This document shows positions 1 through 10,405 of a stretch of DNA of 31,800 nucleotides, piece by piece; the stretch's first letter is position 1, and each line of letters opens with the position of its first letter. Under the pieces are notes generated by a model, which was given only the letters and a program-made list of their open reading frames with translations, was not told the DNA's origin and did no database searches. This DNA is from Smittium culicis. Taxonomy: Eukaryota > Kickxellomycota > Harpellomycetes > Harpellales > Legeriomycetaceae. The translations under genes were made by a program, and so were the position numbers. The stretch lies in assembly GCA_001970855.1 (NCBI GenBank), contig LSSN01002126.1, positions 1 through 31,800 on the forward strand. The letters are read 5' to 3'.

Positions 1-1817
1 TCTGAGGGTCAATCGTTTCGCCATATCTTATGGTTTGCTTGCAAAAATATTTGTACTTATATTGTTTTTGTATTTTTACTTTTTTCAGTCAACTCTTCTT
101 ATCGATGAAAAAAGTTATTCAACTCTTCATAAAACTCTTCACGAAAAGACATTTCGCCAAAAAGCTGGCGATGATTTCGAAACTATAAAGCTTGTAGAAA
201 TTTACCAACAAAAGCTTCCTACCGAAGAGCAGTACAAAAATTATGTTAAGCTTAACGAGTTAAAAGAGTTATCCAGTCCACTTAAAATGTATGTTTCAGA
301 TAAAGGTTCAAATGCTAAAACAGGTGAATACGCTAGCATCTTTTCTCAGCTTAAGAAGTGGTCCAAGCACAGCCAAAATTATAACAAACATATTTCAAAA
401 GCCCAAAATGCCAAGTCAAAAAAATACGACATCAGACTTCTTCAAAGAACTTCAGTTGAAACTTCTGCCCCACTAACGGAAAACTCTTCGGGCCCTACTG
501 GTAATATTCAATCTCATGGATATAGCAAAATCCTTGACTATAGTACATACTCAACCACATCTTTTGTAAATGCAACAAACAATTCTACACCTATTTGCTC
601 TAGAACTGCCGACTTGCTATCAAGTATGAGAAATTCATTTTTGTCCTCCGAAGTAGGAAAAAGAATGAGCTACTGGAAAACAAATAACCATAATAACATA
701 AGCTCCAACTATGCCAAAAATTCTATAACCGATAGTGACTCAAGAATAAACTCATTCCAATCATCAAAAAATAACTGGAAATACAACATTGATAATGGTC
801 TTTTAATCCCTGACCTATCTCATAAACCCACTATCTTGAGCTTTGCGAGAATGTCCGCCAATAGCTACCAGTCTGAACCTAACGATAACTGGGAAGACGT
901 TGGGAAAGACTGGGAACATAATGATTTTGGCTGGGATTCTGACGGATTAAGAGGTTACGTATACTCATCAAAATCTAAAAAAATCGTTGTAATATCGTTC
1001 AAAGGAACATCTGCGTCTATATTTAGCGCAAAAGGTAGATCAACCGCCCCAAATGACAGATTTAATGTAAGGCTTATTTTATCTAATTCTTTTTCAGTTT
1101 CGCATGCAAAATTATTATTATTATGTATCATTTTTTAATTAATCAACTATGTACATAAACTTTATTTAGGATAATCGACTTTTTTCTTGCTGCTGTGCTA
1201 AGGTCGGCTTTTCATGGTCTGGCGTATGCAACTGCAATATGCCAAAGAACAGATGTAACCAGCAATGCCTACGTGAAAGTCTACTAGATGAAGATTTATA
1301 CCTATACGCTGCTGCTAAAATTGTATTAGAAACTGTTCTCAATTATCCAGACTCGTACATAGTACTGACAGGCCATTCCCTTGGCGGCTCTATAAGCTCA
1401 TTGATTGGTCTCACGTTTGGAATTCCTGCTGTTACATTTGAAGCCCCTGGTGATGCTCTAGCATCAAGCCGAATTGGATTTCCCTATCCGCCCCCAAAAT
1501 CGGTTATGAAAAGGCTCCCTATTTGGCATATAGGCCATACAGCTGACCCGATTTATATGGGAACTTGCAACGGCCCAATAAGTGTTTGTAGTTTAGGCGG
1601 CTACACAATGGAATCTAAATGCCATTTAGGAAACAGATGTGTATTTGATACTGTCAAGTACCTTAACTGGAACTCTGATATTAGAACTCACCGCATAGTA
1701 CAAGTTATTTATGGCGTACTTGAGCCCTGGGGAAACAAGAACAAAAACCTCGAAATGCCTAAATGCCATCCTCTTACAGAATGTAAAGACTGCGAGCAAT
1801 GGGTCTTTGTCGAATAA
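1..1817 (+). CDS. ATG15: Atg15-type autophagic-body lipase, 5' end outside window
   Basis: Class 3 lipase of the Atg15 family, known to lyse autophagic and multivesicular-body membranes in the vacuole lumen. Seen: the reading frame is open from base 2; exon 1 ends at 1066, an intron 1067-1169 (GTAAGG...TTTAG) follows, and exon 2 is 1170-1817. The splice restores the NDRFNDNRLFSCCCAKV block typical of Atg15. The nucleophile motif GHSLGG is at 1371-1388 (Ser codon 1377); the likely Asp is in HTADPIYMG (codon 1545) and the His in THRI (codon 1689). The C-terminus has the family's cysteine-rich ending (CHPLTECKDCEQW). A hydrophobic segment at 35-88 fits the N-terminal signal anchor, but no in-frame ATG lies in 1-34, so the start is upstream; alternatively TTTTTTCAG at 80-88 is an acceptor and exon 1 is missing. 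About 200 Ser/Asn-rich residues separate the anchor from the lipase domain. The gene converges with the Swi3-like gene. Confidence 0.93.
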
Positions 1818-2682
1818 TGTATTTACTTGTGTATCTACATACTTAGGTCATGATAATCAGCCTTAATCTATCGATGTTGCTGCATAGCCATTTCCTCATT
1901 AAAGAACTACATCCCTTCTAAAACCCAGCCAAATATATACAATTCCTTTCTAGCCGAAAATTCTATCTGCACTAGAAAAAATGATATGTCTCTGAAAGAA
2001 AATAAAAGAAAAATCAAAAGTTTCTTTTATGCCTGCAATGGTCAGAAACTTGCCTTTAATAGCCGTCTTGCTTAATTAGATTAATTTATATTAAAACGGC
2101 TCGTAGTTTATTTGCTCTTTACAAATTCAACATTTAATTAGGCAAGCTGATCAAAAAATATTTTCTGTTTTTTTCTTATTTTAATAGATTTTTCATTCAA
2201 TAAAAATTATTGAAGCCAAACTTTTATCAAAAAAAATATAATTAGAAACCAATTAGATACCTGCGGGTTCGTTTCTATATTAACACATAACTATTTATAA
2301 CAGCCCCAAGAAGAGCGTTTATTCAAAATAAACAGCAAATAAACTTTTTTTTTTTGTAAAATTAATTTTTGTATATAGTAAAAGTAAGCTATTTTTTGTT
2401 AATTGGCCAAAATATACAAATTGCGCAAGACAAGATCCTTTTCAATTGATAAACTGTAATAGGAACTTGTAATTAAATGCATATAAACTTCAATTCAAAG
2501 ATTTGAGGTAGAAAAATGTTTTATATTATAATTAAAATTACCAGTACCTTGGCTAATAAGAAAAGGGATTAAGAAAACAAAACATGAATGAAAAATATAT
2601 ATATGATAAATGGCGTTGAAACTAACTAAAAAACATGGTGAAATTTAAAAAAAATGTGCCCAATCTTTAGCAAAGAAATAAT
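1818..2682. other. Convergent intergenic region
   Basis: Gene-free A+T-rich spacer of 865 bp between two convergent genes; it must hold both 3' UTRs and poly(A) sites. A possible short stem (AGCCGT at 2061-2066 pairing with ACGGCT at 2096-2101) is the only structure I noticed. No RNA gene was recognised. Confidence 0.6.
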
Positions 2683-5600
2683 TTACTGTGGTTGATCTGG
2701 GTTAGCTGAGTTATAAGATAACTGAATGCTATGAGAAACCATACTAGAATAAATTTCTTGACTATTGTTTTCAGATTCGGGATTCTTTTGATTGATTGGT
2801 TCTTCGCCATCGATTTCCATTTTAGATGAAAGTTCATCGTGTGAAGGCAAATTGTTAGAATCTTGAGTGAAAGTACTATTCTCGTTTCCATTTTCGCTCG
2901 CTTGAGCAATTTGAGGCATAATCGAATTTTCAAGACTTGGTAAATTAGTCTGGCTTGGGTCCAGAGTTGAAATCAGATTAGGACGAGGCTCCATAGTAGA
3001 AAGTGGAGAGTTGTTGGAAATGGTCGCGATTGAGTTTACATTAGTGACATCATTTGTAGACTCCATAGTGACAGCTTCAGATACTGGGCCATTAGTGCTG
3101 TTGTGGGTAACTGTAAGCGTAACTGGGTCAAGACTGTTGAAAGAAGTAGAAGAGTCAATATTACCAAATTGTAAAGCATCTACTGGGCAATGATTTGGGC
3201 TCAATTGGATAGGTTTTTCAGAAGTAGAAGTTTCTATTTTAGATAAATCCTCTGAGATAATATCCGATTGTGTCAGTATATCAACGTCCATACTTGTATC
3301 ATCGTTAGCACAATCGCGATCGTCATTACTACTTTCACGCCCATTCATACCATCTAAGATTGATAGGCTGGAATCAGTTTGATGTTTACTAATTTCTCCA
3401 GAGGCTGGTACAGTTTCTAATAATGAGTTATTAGGAATTGAATCTATAGAGACTAAACTGACAGTAACATCATTCGTTTGTAGTTTTTCTTTGGCACTAA
3501 AGGAAGACGATTCGAAGCTTGTTTTGTCGCTTCCAAGCCCTTTGATCCCTTCCATTTTTTCAACATCTCTAATAAAGGCTATCCGTTCTTCAGCTAATTC
3601 AATACGTTGTTTTGCAAGGTCGTACCTTTCTTGTTCAATGGTTTGCTGCATTTCTTCGAGAATTTTTACTTTATATTCAAGCTTAGCAAGCTGCAATTCA
3701 ATAGCTTGGTGGACTAGTAGTTGCATAGCCGCTTCCTCACGATCGGCTAGCTGTGAAGCCTTTGCAGCAGCAGCGCCTAATGCTAGTGCTGCCGCAATTT
3801 GCTGACTATCCTTGTCGGGTGCATCAAGATATGGCTTAATGTCTGAATTAGTGACCTCAGTTTTTTGTTTCGAGTTAGCGTCAGCAATACTATTTTTTTC
3901 GATTTTAGCTGAATTTTCTAATTTTTTTTCATTTAACTCGGGCGCACCAGCTTCTGACATTAAAGGATCTGATTGGCTGGGCTCTTGAGATAGATCAATA
4001 TTCTTAGAAGGTGTGGTATTGCCCTTCTTTATAGTAGTTAGAACCCTTAACGCTTCTTTTGCAGCTGCTGCGGCTACAGCAGGATTTACGTTCGAAGCTA
4101 AAAATGCAACAACAGACATCACTGGATTGTCTGCTTTCGAAAACGGCATATACTGCAAATCCTCTGTTGAATTAAAACTACGTGGCAATGAATTGTCGCT
4201 ATAATTACCAACAACTGCAGAGTCTTCAATTGGAAGTTGTAAAAAGCAAAGAACGCATTCCTCCTTAGATCTGGTACCAACATGCTCAGATATTTTTGTC
4301 CAATCTTCATCATACATTTCAATACCTTCAAGAAGCAGCAAGGTTTCTTGATCTGTCCAGTTATTCGAATTAGATACACCCATGTTTTTAGTGTTATTTT
4401 CGTTGAGCTTAACAAAATCAGCACTGTTTAAAAAGCTGGGAAACCGTCCATCTAAAAAGCATGCAGAACATAGATCGATCTGTTGGCGGATAGGTTTAAT
4501 GCAGTGATATCGCGAGTCGTCTAAAGAATTTCCACAAGTAAAACATGAAATTTTTTTATCATTCTGCAAGTTGTTGCTAATTGAGGCTTGAGAATTATAC
4601 AAGTTATTTCTAGGGTCTATTGGATCAGAAGATCTATTTATAAAAGAATTGCTCTTATTTCTGTTTGAGTTCAGTTGACTATTGCTATCTTTACGATTTA
4701 GGGTTTGTTCATGAGAATTTAAAGAGTTGTCATAAACTGGTACGTTAGGGAAAAAAGGTGCAAGACCACGCGGGGTATCTGCTGTCACTTTAAAATGGCC
4801 AGTGAAAGGAGGTGCTATTAAAGAAGGTTTTGTTTCGGGATCAACTTGATAGTTTATAAGTCCCCACTGCTCTAAAAATGCGTGAACTCTCATAATGCTA
4901 CAAACGTCACCTGCCAAGTTGCGTCTACATGCAGTTACTGTTAGGTACTCGTGTGGGCATAGTCTATATGCGTTAATCATAAAATTTCTGTATTCAGTAT
5001 ATACCGCAGGTGTTTTTGACTTATTTATTCCATTAAAAAATTCAGGGTTTGATTTTTTTTCATTTTCGTGGATTGTAGAGAGGTCAAACCACGCAGAGTA
5101 AGATGGTATTATGATTTCGTACTTTTGTTCTGCTATAACTTGCTCAGCTTTAGTTGCTGAGTCTGGGACAAGCTGCTCGCTTATATCAGCTTGCTTGATA
5201 GTGACGACATGCTCGCTTGGACCATTTAGATGGTCCAAGTTTTTATTACCTTCTATTGAAGAATCCTCTATCTCTTTAGCTGACTCGTGGTTATTGGTTG
5301 CAGGATGCTCAGTGATATGTGTAATTTCTGATTTTGGCAAAACACTCGGTGTTACATCTTGTTCTAAAGCTACAGATCGCATTGAATCGATATTTTGGGG
5401 TAGATTATTTGAATTGAGTACGATAGAGGCGTTGATTTCCGAGTTTACTAAAGAAGATGATGGATCTGACGTTTGCATCCCAACACCTTGGGGCTCTAAA
5501 CTTTTCTGATTAGAACCAAAAATGTTCAGGTTATTGTTGGTAGTTAGGTCAGCAGCGCTATGACTATCAATATCCATTGGTTCGCTATGCTGTGACGTAA

Positions 5601-6979
5601 CATTGCTAATTGGTAAGGCATTAATATTTTTACCTTCCGTAGAATCGTTACTCAAATGCCCAATCTGACCAGAGGCAATAGGCTCGTATTCATTTCTTTT
5701 TTTAAACCCTAATTTAGGATCTAGTTCATTTATATTTACAACTTTTACATTAGGTGCCTGAGAATTTAATTCTACAGAGTTATTGATCGTTATACTATTA
5801 ATTGTTGGATCAGCTGATTGTGAAATCAAAGAAGAATCGCCATCAGCAAGTCTGTCAGACTCTAATAATAGTTTAGTGTGATTTAAATTCTCGGATGCAG
5901 ATACATTATTATCACCAACAGCATTATCGAAAATGTTATCAGTTTTATTTTTATCGCTTGGCGAATGAATATGAGATTTTTCTGTACTATGAATTATACT
6001 TGATGCAATTTGGGTTTTAGGCGAATATTCTTGTAAGATATAATCTTGCGGATCCATCCACTCCAAAAATTCTGAGCTGTCAATTAGCCATTTAAAAGAA
6101 ACAACAGATTGCTTAGGATAGACTGCAGATACCATAGATGAATCTTCATTCTCCGTTTTGGGAAGCCAGACATCATATGAGGAGGGGAGATTCGAAGTGT
6201 GAACTAGTTTTTTTTGATGTATGGATTTAATAATACGAGTGCTGGTGTTAAAGTTTTTAGAATTCTCCGATTTACAAATGATAATACTAGCTTCAGAAAT
6301 ATTATCAGTTATTTGGGCTATTTGTAAATAAGGTATAGATAATTAAATTTTCAGTAAACAGACAAGTATAAATAAAAAGTAATAATATTAGCATACCTCC
6401 TATTTTAGTAGCAACTTTAGTAAGCAGGATAAGCTTATCTTGTTCAAAGTCATTCTTGAAATGTATTATTGTTTTCGATAACAAACCTGATTGCAGAAGT
6501 GTGGTGTATATCTCATTGATGAAGTCAAGACCAGCTTTATGATTCAGACTTGAAAGCAGATGGGGTACTTTTGAGTAGTCCATATCTTTAGATAATGACA
6601 GCGCTATTAAAAAGACTTTTGACAAGGTTTTAATTTTCCTTTCAGTTTCAGATTTTAAAGCATTAAATTCTGAAGAGCTTTCTTTTTCAATGGGTATGGG
6701 AAGTATAAATATATCAATTGGTAATTTTAGATTGGAGTAAGATATTGATTTATCTACAAATACACGATTTTGTAAACAAAGCAATTCAAATAAAATTGAA
6801 GATAGAAGAAGAGCAGAGATTGAATCATGATTTCTATTTTCATCAGAAGGGGGACTTGAGAATTTTTGAGGATATTCGGTTGTCAAAATAGGTATAATAG
6901 TATCTCCTAAAAATTTCAATGCGTAATCTTCAAGGAAAAAAGCTTTCCAACTTAGCTCAGAATCTTGAGTGATAGACAT
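2683..6979 (-). CDS. SWI3/RSC8/SMARCC-type chromatin remodelling subunit
   Basis: Scaffold subunit of SWI/SNF-type nucleosome remodellers (yeast Swi3/Rsc8, animal SMARCC), nuclear. Exon 1 is 6979-6397, intron 6396-6318 (GTATGC...AATAG), exon 2 is 6317-2683; the join is in frame and gives 1405 residues. The start is supported by an in-frame TAA four codons upstream (6991-6989). Domains seen, with approximate residues: N-terminal SMARCC module (1-285; SSYDVWLP and VSFKWLIDSSEFLEWM), SWIRM (595-715; IIIPSYSAWFD, YRNFMINAYRL, FLEQWGLINYQVD), ZZ-like finger (784-830; CFTC and CSAC pairs), SANT (847-895; NWTDQETLLLLEGIEMY), an alanine-rich helix, and a coiled coil (1050-1116). The stretches 290-590 and 1117-1405 are long Ser/Asn/Thr/Gln-rich linkers, making the protein longer than yeast Swi3. 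Which paralogue (Swi3 or Rsc8) cannot be told from the sequence alone. Confidence 0.95.
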
Positions 6980-8607
6980 GTTGGAATGTTATTTTAGGGA
7001 GTTAGATGTAAATATCTTTCCCTGAATTATTAAAAAAAAAAAAAAGATTTTATATGACTAAAGAAAGTGCTAAAAATATTTATTAAAACGCCCAGAGTTA
7101 TAAAACTAAAACAAAAGTTATCTCAAAAATACACAATCTGATTCATGATTTTACTACAAAAAAATAAAAATAAAAAAACAGTTGAGAATTGAATTGATTG
7201 TCTAATTCAAACTGTAACCTATGGGATACTTCTATAAATACTACTCAATTGGCTGAGTAATAATCCTCTCGCGTTTCACCCAATAAACTATATATAAATC
7301 TCATCCAATAATTAATAGCATAAATATATCAATAATACTAAACTCTTTTGCTTCGCTTTTTTTTTAGGCCATTATTGTATGGCACAATATTAATGATCCA
7401 AAATCCTACAAGTTGAAGGTAAAGTCATAGTTATAAATTAAGGCCTACGAACATTTAAGGAGTAGCTTAGCTATCAATATTATCTACTTTCACTATGTAT
7501 CCTTAAGAATAAGGATATTTAAAAATAAATATTAAACAGTGACTTTTAGGATCTTTTATTTCTTAATTGGCTGTGGAAATATTAAAACAACTTGAAAATT
7601 AAAAAAATTAAAAATTACACCTTCACAGTTTCTCTGAATTAAAAATACGTATAGTCTAAATTGTAAATTCCATTGGTATAAAAATCGAAATTCCTTCGTG
7701 GTTTTAAACGGTACAGTTTTTCTATCCTATTAGTGTTTTATATTTATACTTCTAAACCTTATTTGATCAAATTTTAACTCTGTGGCTGTAAATCAAACGT
7801 GAAAAACTTAAATTCACAAAAATTTAAATATAAACGGTCAAATTACACTAAGAAAATAGCTAACCAATTTCCATTTGTGCTAATAAGCATATTAAAATAT
7901 TGATTTTTACTTTAGGAAATTTAAAAAAACTCCTTTTCTTTTTATATTTATTTTTCTTACATTCATAATTTTAAAGTTTTATTTTTATCACTGGCTCTAT
8001 TGAAAAGCCATTTTAATTATTTATTTGTGAAAGTATTTCGAGCAGCGGAACTATTTCCATTATAAATTTCTCAGTAATCAGCTCTGCATATATTTTAAAT
8101 TTATATTAGAAAATGTTACCAACTGAATTATCTGAAAATTCCAATAATTTTATAAAATAAATAATGGTAAGCGAAATTTCATAGAAAAAAGTTCAGCTTC
8201 ACCTAAGAATCGTCCATATTCATTTCATTTTAAATGATATTTTTGATAAAAAAATACTAGATTTATTTTATTGAATAGTAATTAGTTGTGAAATATCATT
8301 CAAATTAGCTTTCTATGCCTAAAAATGCAATTATCATAATGAACTCCTATTTTAATTCAAATATTTTATACTGTTTAAAAATAAAGCCGCTATGTTTATT
8401 TTAATCTACTAAATTTTAAAGATTAGGATGAAATAATAATCATAAATTGATGTGATGCTTTTTTAATCTTGTGAAGAAAATTATCGCCAGATAACATCTT
8501 CATAAATTCAACCTTTCTCAATTTAAAAAAGCTTATTTTAAGGCATAAAATTAAGAAAAAATAAAACCCGCGGAAGCCATAAAAGTATAATAATTTGTGA
8601 TTAATTA
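6980..8607. other. Gene-poor A+T-rich region upstream of the Swi3-like gene
   Basis: This must contain the promoter of the minus-strand Swi3-like gene. It holds a poly(A) run near 7030 and many short A/T tracts. The only sizeable reading frames are short, low-complexity and without domain character. I see no RNA gene. Confidence 0.6.
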
Positions 8608-8800
8608 TTAACCCTTTCACGGGTGGTGGACTATTTTTGACCCACCAGATTAACCAACAGTGCTCAAATAAAATACTTTAGTTCCGAGTCTTTAAGAATT
8701 ATTGGTATGTTGTAAAATAACAAATAATAAACTTGCTTATAAATAATAAACGAATCAATAAATTTAATTTTTTTAAGAGTGTTGGGCGGGAAAGGGTTAA
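8608..8800. mobile_element. piggyBac-like MITE, 185 bp, with TTAA target duplications
   Basis: Seen: TTAA at 8608-8611 and again at 8797-8800 flank a 185-bp core (8612-8796) with imperfect terminal inverted repeats. The left end reads CCCTTTCACGGGTGGTGG and the right end, reverse-complemented, reads CCCTTTCCCGCCCAACA. There is no coding capacity. Known: TTAA duplication with CCCT-type ends is characteristic of piggyBac-superfamily DNA transposons. Inferred: a non-autonomous derivative moved by a piggyBac-type transposase encoded elsewhere. A diverged, oppositely oriented relative is at 19357-19546. Confidence 0.75.
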
Positions 8801-9222
8801 TCAATAATCTACAAAAAAAATCGTTTTTCCATTTTATAAAGTAAAGAATATGTGGTATTACAATTCTATTGGTAAACTGCAGTCAAAATATAGAATTATA
8901 AGCTAATGATATGTATTTTGATATCAACATTTAATGCTTGGGGTTTGAGATTTGATATACGAGCTTTTTTGACAATATTCAATTGCTTTGGTAATGTAAC
9001 GGAAATATCTAAATTTTTATTAACCAGCAATTAGAAATTACCCAAATTCAATTTTTCTTTTTTTTTTTTTTTTGTATCAAATAAAGGAACTAAGTTTAAA
9101 AAAATAAAAAATATTATTAGATTTAAATCGTAAAATTTTGTACTAAGATATTTTTAAACATCAAATATAACTATAGGATAATCTGGCATAATCTGAGAAT
9201 TTTTCAAGTTATAATATTTCGA
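8801..9222. other. Short A+T-rich spacer
   Basis: Between the MITE and the 3' end of the unrecognised minus-strand gene. It contains a long poly(T) run around 9057-9074 and presumably the 3' UTR of that gene. Nothing else was recognised. Confidence 0.55.
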
Positions 9223-10405
9223 TTAGAATAACCTCCTGGACAGTACTTCTTCCCTTATACCTAAAAAATATATTTACTTTTATATTAAGATGTTGTTTTT
9301 ATGTAAAAAGAAAAAACTAAAAATATTTTATTGTGTTATTTACTTACCGACTTCATAAAATTTTGCTCCTCCGTAGAAAATCTCTGTACAGGTATTTTTT
9401 TCCATAGTTGATATTTCATAAAAACATTTAAATAGTCCTTCATTAGAATAATTGGACTTGTAGTCGTATAAATCTAATGTATTTATTGATTCGTAAGAGT
9501 TGAAATATAAAATTTCATTTTCATAAACTATTGATCCCATTTTATTTGAATATTCAAGTTTATCTCTTTTTCTTTTCTTAGGGTCAATATGAACACACTC
9601 ATTTTTTAAAAAAGTTTCAAAATTTTCAACTAAATCTCTGTCTCTTTTATTCTCAGCAAGTTTTTCTTCAATTTCAAAATTGGATTCATCAACATTTTTT
9701 GACTCTCTCCTTGGAAATTCTATCGATTCATTTTGAGTGATTTCTCCTTCTTCCTTTAATTCTAAAATGAAATTATAAAATTTATTCATTGTTCAAAAAA
9801 ATTGATTAAAAAAGCTAATTACCTTCAATTGAGTATATCCCTCCACACTTTCTTTTAAACATCTTTGAGACCTTTTCTGACAAGTATGGAAAACGGTATA
9901 TATTTTTTTCTGCGTATCTAGTTTTTTCATCTGAATAGGAAATTTTTTGGCTATAAGAAATGTTAGAATATGATAACGATTTATTTAGAGCTTTGAGGTT
10001 TTTTGGGATATAGTTTTCCGAGTATTTAACATCTTGGGCTAAGTGACAAATGTTGGTATGAGCTATATTGGGTCGGTTTACCGAAACTTCTTGGCTTGAG
10101 GCTTGGTAATCAGTTTTCTGAGGGTTTTTTAAGTTATTTTTTTTTTCGTGAACACTAATTTCCTTTGATGGATTTGATGATTTATCTGGAATCATTCCTT
10201 CTCCCAATCTCGACTTTGAGATTTTTCTCTTAATACTAATTTGTGATATCTGAAATTTTTCGTCATAAAAACTCTTACACCTTTTTATTGTATCTTTGAT
10301 CCTAAAGTTCATGTTTTTATTTTTCGGAACATCTAGAACTTCTTTTTGGCTGCTATAGATTGTAGTGCCAGTTTTAAAAATTGAATACTTCATTTTACTT
10401 AACAT
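9223..10405 (-). CDS. Unrecognised three-exon protein, 344 residues
   Basis: I do not recognise this protein. Three exons join in frame: 10405-9823, 9761-9348 and 9260-9223. The introns are 9822-9762 (GTAATT...TTTTAG, 61 bp) and 9347-9261 (GTAAGT...TTTTAG, 87 bp); the total of 1035 nt is 345 codons including the stop. The in-frame join over two introns with good splice sites is the main evidence that it is real. The product is Ser/Lys/Asn-rich, basic in the first half (KRCKSFYDEK, SIKRKISKSR) with repeated SYS/ISYS motifs at about residues 143-158, then an acidic Glu-rich stretch (ELKEEGEITQNES), and a more ordered Tyr/Phe-rich C-terminal part (IVYENEILYFNSYESINTL, FKCFYEIS). No signal peptide or membrane segment is seen. 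It lies between A+T-rich deserts and could be lineage-specific; further upstream exons cannot be excluded. Confidence 0.65.

Noticed and set aside
4119..4424. Second minus-strand gene inside the Swi3-like gene
   Set aside because: Out-of-frame shadow of the SANT region; the in-frame product has clear SANT residues.
3491..5509. Plus-strand open frames opposite the Swi3-like gene (for example 3491-3805 and 5111-5509)
   Set aside because: They are antisense shadows of conserved coding sequence (coiled coil, SWIRM linker) with no domain of their own.
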